From: SLST01 sp046538735
GTDB lineage: Bacteria; Spirochaetota; Spirochaetia; DSM-27196; SLST01
DNA length: 6,162 nt
Direction: 5' to 3'
Assembly: GCA_046538735.1 (NCBI GenBank)
Contig: JBKHII010000099.1
Span: 1-6,162 of the forward strand
Position 1 is the stretch's first letter; every line of letters begins with the position of its first letter. The notes under the pieces were generated by a model, which saw only the letters and a program-made list of their open reading frames with translations, made no database searches and had not been told where the DNA came from. Shown here piece by piece: positions 1 to 6,162 of the stretch. The position numbers and the translations under genes are program-made.

Positions 1-1049
<1,049 letters not shown>

Positions 1050-1050
1050 G

Positions 1051-2754
1051 CTACTCCTCCATCAGCCAGGTGCGAATGAGCTGTGCGACGTCCTCGGGAT
1101 GCTCGCGCGCCATATTGACGGCGTTCTCCTGCATCTCGAGTCTCGCGCGTTCCTCAACCGACATCTCGACCTCGGTACCTTCTTCCTCCGCGCTGCGGAG
1201 CGCGGCCTCGCGCATCGCCTGATGCTGTCGCGCGAGCTCCTCCTCGCGGAGCCTGCGCCTGCGCTCGACCTCGCGGCTGATCAACCTGAACGCAATGAAC
1301 GCGACGAGCAGCACCGCAACGCCGATCAGGATGTAGAGCACGATCTGCTGCACCTGGCGTTGGCGCCGCGCCGCAGCGTCCTCTTCCTCGTGCTGGGCGG
1401 TTCGGTCGAACTGCACGTGCTGCACGGATACCGAATCCCCGCGCGCCGAATCGTACCCGATCGCGTGCTCAACGATCTGCTGAACGGACGAAAGAAGCTC
1501 CTGCGAGGGCGCCGTGTAGCTTCGCTCGATCGTTCCGTCCGGATTGATCACGAGCTGACCACTCTCATCATACTGTTTTCGCCAGATGCCGTCGATCGCG
1601 ACGCCGACCGTTCTCCGCCCTGGGCTCGGGCTCCTGACCTCTTGCGTCTCTCGAGTGGAGATCTCGTTGTTCTGCCTGCGAACCGTATTGCTCCACTCGC
1701 CAACCTGGTCCTGGAGGTCCTGGTACGCGGGAGGCGTCTGCCCCTCTTGTCCGGGAGGGCCCTCGGGATTGAATCCGGTGCCGCGGAACTGCTCCTCGGT
1801 GCTCTCGATGGAGAGCGGGACGTAGAGCTCGAGTTGCGAGTCGTCGTACGGCGTGAGCGGGTTGTCTTCACGGATGACCGTGGGCAGAACCTCGTGCGTG
1901 CTCACTTCCTGCCGGCTCATGTCGATCTCGACCTCGAGCCGTGGGATGCGCACGCGGTCGGGTGTGAGCATACCCGCGAGCCCTTCGAGGATCTCGTTCC
2001 GGATCCGGCGCTCTTCGCTCGCCTTCACCTCGAGCTCCTCCCGAGTCTGCGCGATCCGGTCGAAGGCGGTCAGATTCTCGAAGTCGTTGAGAACCACGCC
2101 GGTCGTGTCGGTGATCGTGATGTTCTCCGGATCGAGCCCCTCGATCGCGAACTGAATCAGCTTTTCGATGCCCTCGACCTTCGCCCGGTTCTCGCGGATG
2201 TCGCTCCCCGGCTTCGGCATGATGATCACGCTCGCCGTTATCGGGTTCTGCTCTTCGATGAAAAGGCGGTCCTCGGGAAACGCGATCGTGACGCTCGCGT
2301 TGTCGATGTCCTGAAGCGCTTCGATATGCATCTCGAGCTGCCGCGTCAGCGCTCGCTGGAGATTGACGTTCCGCTCGAAATCGGTTTGCGTCCAGCGCTC
2401 CACATCGAACAGCTGCCATGGATCCGTGTCCGGCGGGACGAGGTCTTCTCGGACGAGGATGCTTCTCGCCCGGCGAGCCGCCGCCTGGTCTTCAACGAGA
2501 ATCCTCGTGTCCGAGGTCACGCTGTACGGGATGCCTTCCTCGTCGAGTCTGATTCCGATCCGATCGAGGTCCTCCGGGTCGGTGATCGGTCTCGTGAAGA
2601 GCTCCACCCGAGAGGGCGCCGCGCTGAACGCGATGAGAAGGATGATCCCCACGATGACGACGGCCACCACCGAGAAGAAGACTGCCTTCTGAACCGGCTT
2701 CCACTTGCCCCAGAGGTTCTTGACCTGTTCGATGAGTCTACGTAACCACTCCAT
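1051..2754 (-). CDS. fliF: Flagellar MS-ring protein FliF
   Basis: FliF builds the inner-membrane MS-ring on which the rotor, export gate and rod assemble. The protein is 567 residues, normal for the family. A first membrane helix lies at about residues 23-43. The periplasmic ring-building region follows, with VREDLVPPDTDPWQLFDVER at 101-120, FERNVNLQRAL at 126-136 and NPITASVII at 170-178. A Gly/Pro-rich loop FNPEGPPGQEGQ lies at 328-339, and GYDSARGDSVSV at 433-444 marks the last ring motif. A second membrane helix spans about 471-493. The cytoplasmic tail of 74 residues has a charged, probably helical stretch (RRRRLREEELARQ) and ends in EHPEDVAQLIRTWLMEE, the FliG-binding segment. I chose the ATG at 2754 because GGAGG lies 4 nt upstream; an in-frame TTG at 2766 would absorb that site. 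The gene comes 88 nt after fliE and 1 nt before fliG. The tail and the Gly/Pro loop closely resemble Treponema FliF as I recall it. Confidence 0.97.
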   Translation of the reverse strand: MEWLRRLIEQVKNLWGKWKPVQKAVFFSVVAVVIVGIILLIAFSAAPSRVELFTRPITDPEDLDRIGIRLDEEGIPYSVTSDTRILVEDQAAARRARSILVREDLVPPDTDPWQLFDVERWTQTDFERNVNLQRALTRQLEMHIEALQDIDNASVTIAFPEDRLFIEEQNPITASVIIMPKPGSDIRENRAKVEGIEKLIQFAIEGLDPENITITDTTGVVLNDFENLTAFDRIAQTREELEVKASEERRIRNEILEGLAGMLTPDRVRIPRLEVEIDMSRQEVSTHEVLPTVIREDNPLTPYDDSQLELYVPLSIESTEEQFRGTGFNPEGPPGQEGQTPPAYQDLQDQVGEWSNTVRRQNNEISTRETQEVRSPSPGRRTVGVAIDGIWRKQYDESGQLVINPDGTIERSYTAPSQELLSSVQQIVEHAIGYDSARGDSVSVQHVQFDRTAQHEEEDAAARRQRQVQQIVLYILIGVAVLLVAFIAFRLISREVERRRRLREEELARQHQAMREAALRSAEEEGTEVEMSVEERARLEMQENAVNMAREHPEDVAQLIRTWLMEE

Positions 2755-2755
2755 G

Positions 2756-2764
2756 TCCCCTCCC
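2756..2764 (-). promoter_or_regulatory. Ribosome-binding site of fliF (decides the start)
   Basis: On the minus strand this reads GGGAGGGGA, with GGAGG at 2759-2763 and a 4-nt spacer to the ATG at 2754. It overlaps the in-frame TTG at 2766, which makes the TTG an unlikely start. The same nonamer lies before flgB and fliE. Confidence 0.8.
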
Positions 2765-2788
2765 AAGGGTGCCGATCTCCGATGCTAA

Positions 2789-2803
2789 CGGTCATCCGGA
2801 CCG
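2789..2803 (-). repeat. Small inverted repeat in the fliE-fliF gap (proximal to fliF)
   Basis: On the minus strand the sequence is CGGTC-CGGAT-GACCG, a perfect 5-bp stem with a 5-nt loop. It lies about 25 nt upstream of the fliF ribosome-binding site. No run of U follows, so it is not an intrinsic terminator. It could be a short RNA hairpin in the intercistronic leader or a chance palindrome in GC-rich DNA; function is unknown. Confidence 0.35.
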
Positions 2804-2817
2804 GCTCTTTCAGCGGC

Positions 2818-2834
2818 GCCCGCGCCCTGCGGGC
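2818..2834 (-). repeat. GC-only inverted repeat just after fliE
   Basis: On the minus strand the sequence is GCCCGC-AGGGC-GCGGGC, a perfect 6-bp stem made only of G-C pairs with a 5-nt loop. It starts 8 nt after the fliE stop codon. The downstream bases are GCCGCTGAAAG, not a U-tract, so termination is unlikely. A role in mRNA 3'-end protection or in setting fliE versus fliF expression is possible but is inference only. Confidence 0.45.
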
Positions 2835-2842
2835 CTACCGTC

Positions 2843-3172
2843 CTATCTCACGTTCTGTATCTCCCGGTAGGCCTGGATCACCCGGTCTACAACGCTCTTT
2901 GTGATGCTCAAGCTCATATTCGCCTTCGCCGCCGCAATGGTAACATCATGCGTGTTCACGCTCTCAGGATCAACCACCGCCTGCACGGAGAGCGCATCGG
3001 CGGTCTGCTGTTGCGCATTCACCGAGCTCAGGCTGTCGAGCAGCATGGACCCGAAGGTGCCGTCCTGCGAGCCGCTCGGTTCCGGATCATGTCTCCCGGT
3101 GAGATGACGAGGATCGGTCCGCGCGAGCACGAGCTCGTGGCCGGATACCTGCTGTGCGCTCAAGTAGTTCAT
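2843..3172 (-). CDS. fliE: Flagellar hook-basal body protein FliE
   Basis: FliE is the small adapter that joins the MS-ring to the proximal rod and is needed for rod export and assembly. It has 109 residues, typical for the family. The N-terminal part (about 1-50) is polar and poorly conserved. The conserved part is residues 63-109: VDPESVNTHDVTIAAAKANM followed by the amphipathic helix SLSITKSVVDRVIQAYREI, ending in NVR. This VHDVTIA.(A/L)KAN(M/L)S(L/M) pattern is the FliE signature. The ATG at 3172 has GGAGG with a 6-nt spacer, and the gap after the flgC stop is only 11 nt. As in other bacteria it sits between flgC and fliF. No signal peptide is present, as expected for a substrate of the flagellar type III export system. 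It is followed by a gap with two inverted repeats. Confidence 0.95.
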   Translation of the reverse strand: MNYLSAQQVSGHELVLARTDPRHLTGRHDPEPSGSQDGTFGSMLLDSLSSVNAQQQTADALSVQAVVDPESVNTHDVTIAAAKANMSLSITKSVVDRVIQAYREIQNVR

Positions 3173-3175
3173 CTA

Positions 3176-3184
3176 TCCCCTCCC
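3176..3184 (-). promoter_or_regulatory. Ribosome-binding site of fliE
   Basis: On the minus strand this reads GGGAGGGGA followed by TAG. Read as GGAGG-G-GAT it matches the usual extended Shine-Dalgarno complement GGAGGTGAT at all but one base. Its first G is the last base of the flgC stop codon. The spacer from GGAGG to the ATG is 6 nt. Confidence 0.75.
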
Positions 3185-3642
3185 TATCGAGCGATGTTGA
3201 CGGCCTGTTGGAACATCGACTTTGCTCCGTTCACGACCGCGATGTTCGCTTCGTAGCTCCGCGACGCCGAGATCATATCGACCATCTCGTTCACGGTGTT
3301 CACGTTCGGCATCTCCACGTAGCCCTCGCGGGGGCCACTCTTGATCGCATCCGGGTGCTCCGGGTCCCAGACGAGGCGAGGTTCGCTGTCGTGGTCCTTC
3401 TGAACCTCTACCACGCGAACTCCCTGGCCCACGCCGTTGTCCAGTCGCCCCGGAGTGAACGGACTGCGCCAGTAGGGTTGGTCAACCCGCGGTCGCAGGA
3501 TCACGCGGCTCCTGCGGAACGGCCCACCCTCGGGCGTGCGGGTCGTCGTTGCGTTTGCAATGTTGTTGGAGATGACATCCTGCCGAAGTCGTTGAGCCGT
3601 GAGCCCGCTCGCGGCCGTGTTGATGCTCGTGAACATTCCCAT
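3184..3642 (-). CDS. flgC: Flagellar proximal rod protein FlgC
   Basis: FlgC is one of the proximal rod subunits that connect the MS-ring to the distal rod. It has 152 residues, slightly longer than the enterobacterial protein (about 134). The N-terminal rod/hook motif is at about residues 18-30 (RLRQDVISNNIAN) and the C-terminal helix at 114-152 (VNTVNEMVDMISASRSYEAN... ending NIAR). The two would pack as the coiled-coil D0 domain. The middle carries PRVDQPYWRSPF and RLDNGVGQGVRV, a stretch I associate with spirochaete FlgC and which accounts for the extra length. The ATG at 3642 follows the flgB stop by 4 nt, with GAGGG at 3650-3654 giving a 7-nt spacer. A second ATG at 3636 (Met3) is possible but less well spaced. 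It has no Sec signal, as expected for export by the flagellar type III apparatus. Confidence 0.96.
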   Translation of the reverse strand: MGMFTSINTAASGLTAQRLRQDVISNNIANATTTRTPEGGPFRRSRVILRPRVDQPYWRSPFTPGRLDNGVGQGVRVVEVQKDHDSEPRLVWDPEHPDAIKSGPREGYVEMPNVNTVNEMVDMISASRSYEANIAVVNGAKSMFQQAVNIAR

Positions 3643-3646
3643 CTAC

Positions 3647-4069
3647 TTACCCTCTGGTCACCAGGTTGACGCGCTGAAACTGCTGATTGACGCTGTTCGT
3701 CATCAACGTGTAGAGCAGCTGATTGTTCAGGTAGTTCATGCTCTCCACTTCGATATCCACGTTGTTGCCGTTGTTGTCGGCGGTAGTGAGATAGTCCAAA
3801 CGCCGCTCGGGCTCCACGCTGCGATAGTCGACCGGCCGAGAGAAGGCGACATGGCGCTCGCGCGTCATCGCGGCTTCCATCGGCCGCGGCCGATTCTCGC
3901 TCTCGAGCGCCGCGGCAAGCTGACTCTCGAAGTTGATATAGCTCCGCTTGAAATTCGGCGTGTCCGCATTGGCGATATTGTCCGCGATCACGTCCTGTCG
4001 GAGCATCGAGACGTCCATGCTGCGCTGCATAATGTCGAGCGTCTTTCCAAAGCTGTTGTTCAAGAACAT
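3647..4069 (-). CDS. flgB: Flagellar proximal rod protein FlgB
   Basis: FlgB is a proximal rod subunit assembled on FliE at the base of the axle. It has 140 residues, normal for the family (about 137). The N-terminal flagellar rod motif is at residues 23-42 (LRQDVIADNIANADTPNFKR), the hallmark shared by rod, hook and filament axial proteins. The C-terminal 30 residues (from MNYLNNQLLYTLMTNSV) form the partner helix. The segment between them is polar and charged, as usual for FlgB. It is the first flagellar gene of the run. The ATG at 4069 has GGAGG at 4077-4081 with a 7-nt spacer. The 78-nt gap from hslU is one of the two largest between genes here, so a promoter could lie there or inside hslU, but read-through from hslVU is equally possible. 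Confidence 0.96.
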   Translation of the reverse strand: MFLNNSFGKTLDIMQRSMDVSMLRQDVIADNIANADTPNFKRSYINFESQLAAALESENRPRPMEAAMTRERHVAFSRPVDYRSVEPERRLDYLTTADNNGNNVDIEVESMNYLNNQLLYTLMTNSVNQQFQRVNLVTRG

Positions 4070-4147
4070 GCTTTCCCCTCCCTGTCATCATCGGCACTCC
4101 GAATCTCGGCTTAACGGTTATCGCCCGATTCATCGCCCCGCCGGCAG
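4070..4147 (-). other. hslU-flgB intergenic gap, possible flgB leader or promoter region
   Basis: This 78-nt gap holds the flgB ribosome-binding site (GGGAGGGGA at 4074-4082). It also has a direct repeat of GGGCGAT (minus strand; plus-strand ATCGCCC at 4120-4126 and 4132-4138, period 12) and a tiny inverted repeat CCGA-GAT-TCGG at 4099-4109. No convincing sigma70 -35/-10 pair and no terminator with a U-tract is visible. The gap alone does not show whether transcription restarts here. In Borrelia the flagellar genes at this place form a long operon read by the housekeeping sigma factor (from general knowledge). Confidence 0.4.
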
Positions 4148-5562
<1,415 letters not shown>

Positions 5563-5566
<4 letters not shown>

Positions 5567-6111
5567 ATGTCCTCCGAGGAGAGCTCCTCAACGGTGAGTT
5601 CGTTGTTCGTGTAGATGCAGATGTCGCCGGCGATCGCCAAGCTGCGCACGGCGACCTCGCGCGCCGAGAGCGTGTCCGACTCGAGATAGGCGAGCGCCGC
5701 GGCGAGCGCGTAGTTGCCGCCGCTGCCGATCGCGATCGCGCCTTTCTCCGGCTCGAGCACGTCTCCGGTTCCTGAGACGAGGAACGTCTTCTGAGCGTCC
5801 GCCACGAGCAGCAGCGCCTCGAGCCTGCGAAGCATGCGATCGGTGCGCCACTCTTTCGCGAGCTCGACCGCGGCGCGCATGAGATCGCCCGAGAGCTCGT
5901 TCAGCTTCCCCTCAAACCGTTCGAAGAGCGTGAACGCATCCGCGGTCGCGCCGGCAAACCCGACGATAATCTTGTCGTTATAGATGCGACGCACCTTCCG
6001 TGCGTTTCCCTTCATCACCGTGTTGCCCATGGTGACCTGGCCGTCCCCGGCCATCGCGACGTCGCCGTTCTTACGAACGCACAGAATGGTCGTTCCGTGC
6101 ATCTCACTCAT
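5563..6111 (-). CDS. hslV: ATP-dependent protease proteolytic subunit HslV (ClpQ)
   Basis: HslV is the proteasome-beta-like peptidase that forms a double hexamer capped by HslU. From the ATG at 6111 it has 182 residues (E. coli 176). It begins MSEMHGTTILCVRKNG; the first Thr of the TT pair, Thr7, aligns with the E. coli nucleophile Thr1. The catalytic partners are present: Asp23 in AGDGQ, Lys39 in MKGNARKV and GSGG at 129-132. AAVELAKEWRTDRMLRRLEA at 80-99 and AGDICIYTN at 161-169 are family signatures. I chose 6111 because GGGAG lies at 6118-6122 with a 6-nt spacer and the N-terminus then matches other HslV proteins. A GTG at 6150 would add 13 unsupported residues; Met4 (6102) lacks a good site. 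Thr7 is preceded by five residues after Met, including Ser2, as in Bacillus CodW, so Ser2 or processing to Thr7 are both possible. The gene overlaps hslU by 4 nt. Confidence 0.97.
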
Positions 6112-6162
6112 CGTTGACTCCCTTCGCTGCGTCTCGGGGCCGTGCGTCACGCGACCGTGCGT
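6112..6162 (-). other. Short upstream stretch before hslV at the window edge
   Basis: This 51-nt stretch holds the hslV ribosome-binding site and a direct repeat of the octamer ACGCACGG (minus strand; plus-strand CCGTGCGT at 6140-6147 and 6155-6162, period 15). One minus-strand frame enters from the edge as R-T-V-A and stops at TGA (6149-6147). That could be the last codons of an upstream gene; in many bacteria a xerC-type recombinase precedes hslV, but four residues cannot show it. No promoter is recognisable. Confidence 0.3.
6118..6125 (-). promoter_or_regulatory. Ribosome-binding site of hslV (decides the start)
   Basis: On the minus strand this reads GAAGGGAG, with a 6-nt spacer (TCAACG) to the ATG at 6111. 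The GTG at 6150 and the ATG at 6102 have no comparable site, so this fixes the start at 6111. Confidence 0.7.

Noticed and set aside
2755..2766. TTG at 2766 as the fliF start, giving a 571-residue protein.
   Set aside because: The added codons are the Shine-Dalgarno sequence itself, and the ATG at 2754 gives the usual FliF N-terminus.
2818..2834. The GC-rich hairpin after fliE as an intrinsic terminator.
   Set aside because: The stem is only 6 bp and no U-run follows it on the transcribed strand. fliF downstream belongs to the same functional block.
4088..4113. A possible sigma28-type flagellar promoter before flgB: TAAG, 14 nt, GCCGATGA on the minus strand.
   Set aside because: The -10-like octamer is one base off the classical GCCGATAA, but the -35 is imperfect and the spacing is one short of the enteric norm. 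Transcription would start at or inside the ribosome-binding site at 4074-4082. Early basal-body genes are also not usual sigma28 targets.
5570..5589. Overlapping inverted repeats at the end of hslV (GAGGAG-CT-CTCCTC and TCCTC-G-GAGGA) that might hide the hslU ribosome-binding site.
   Set aside because: The repeat that includes the ribosome-binding site leaves a one-base loop and cannot fold as a hairpin. The other is a 5-bp stem with a 4-nt loop that leaves the site free. Both arise from Glu-Glu-Leu-Ser-Ser-Glu codons, and ribosomes ending hslV would melt them.
6112..6150. GTG at 6150 as the hslV start.
   Set aside because: It would add 13 residues not seen in the family before the catalytic end and has no visible ribosome-binding site.

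Overview
This 6.2-kb window is chromosomal, GC-rich housekeeping DNA. It holds one continuous run of seven minus-strand genes. In transcription order, from the right edge to the left, they are hslV, hslU, flgB, flgC, fliE, fliF and fliG. fliG runs off the left edge only a few codons before its expected end. The protein sequences look spirochaetal. FliF has the family core around DPWQLFDVERW plus a tail ending in EHPEDVAQLIRTWLMEE. FliG has ELTGRQKAAIF and ends in RAGEDEL. FlgC has a PRVDQPYWRSPF stretch. All three resemble Treponema/Spirochaeta proteins from memory. The high GC content argues against Borrelia and for a free-living Spirochaeta-like lineage. This placement is recall-based and was not tested by a search.

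Layout: positions 6112-6162 are a short stretch upstream of hslV. hslV (5563-6111) and hslU (4148-5566) overlap by ATGA and encode the HslVU (ClpQY) ATP-dependent protease. A 78-nt gap (4070-4147) separates them from the flagellar genes. flgB (3647-4069), flgC (3184-3642) and fliE (2843-3172) are closely packed and encode the proximal rod and its adapter. An 88-nt gap containing two small GC-rich inverted repeats (2755-2842) comes before fliF (1051-2754, MS-ring). fliG (1-1049, rotor switch) begins one base after the fliF stop.

How the genes work together: HslU unfolds substrates and feeds them to the HslV peptidase. The flagellar genes encode the earliest-assembled part of the basal body, in the usual flgB-flgC-fliE-fliF-fliG order. 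In a spirochaete this would be the inner-membrane base of periplasmic flagella. The hslVU-flgB arrangement recalls Bacillus (clpQ-clpY-codY-flgB...), but codY is absent, as in Borrelia.

I found no mobile element, CRISPR array, RNA gene or clearly novel system. The long plus-strand reading frames opposite fliF and hslU are codon-bias shadows. The points most worth checking are the HslV N-terminus (Ser2 or Thr7 as nucleophile), the low-complexity insert in the HslU I-domain, the structured fliE-fliF gap and a recurring extended ribosome-binding sequence.
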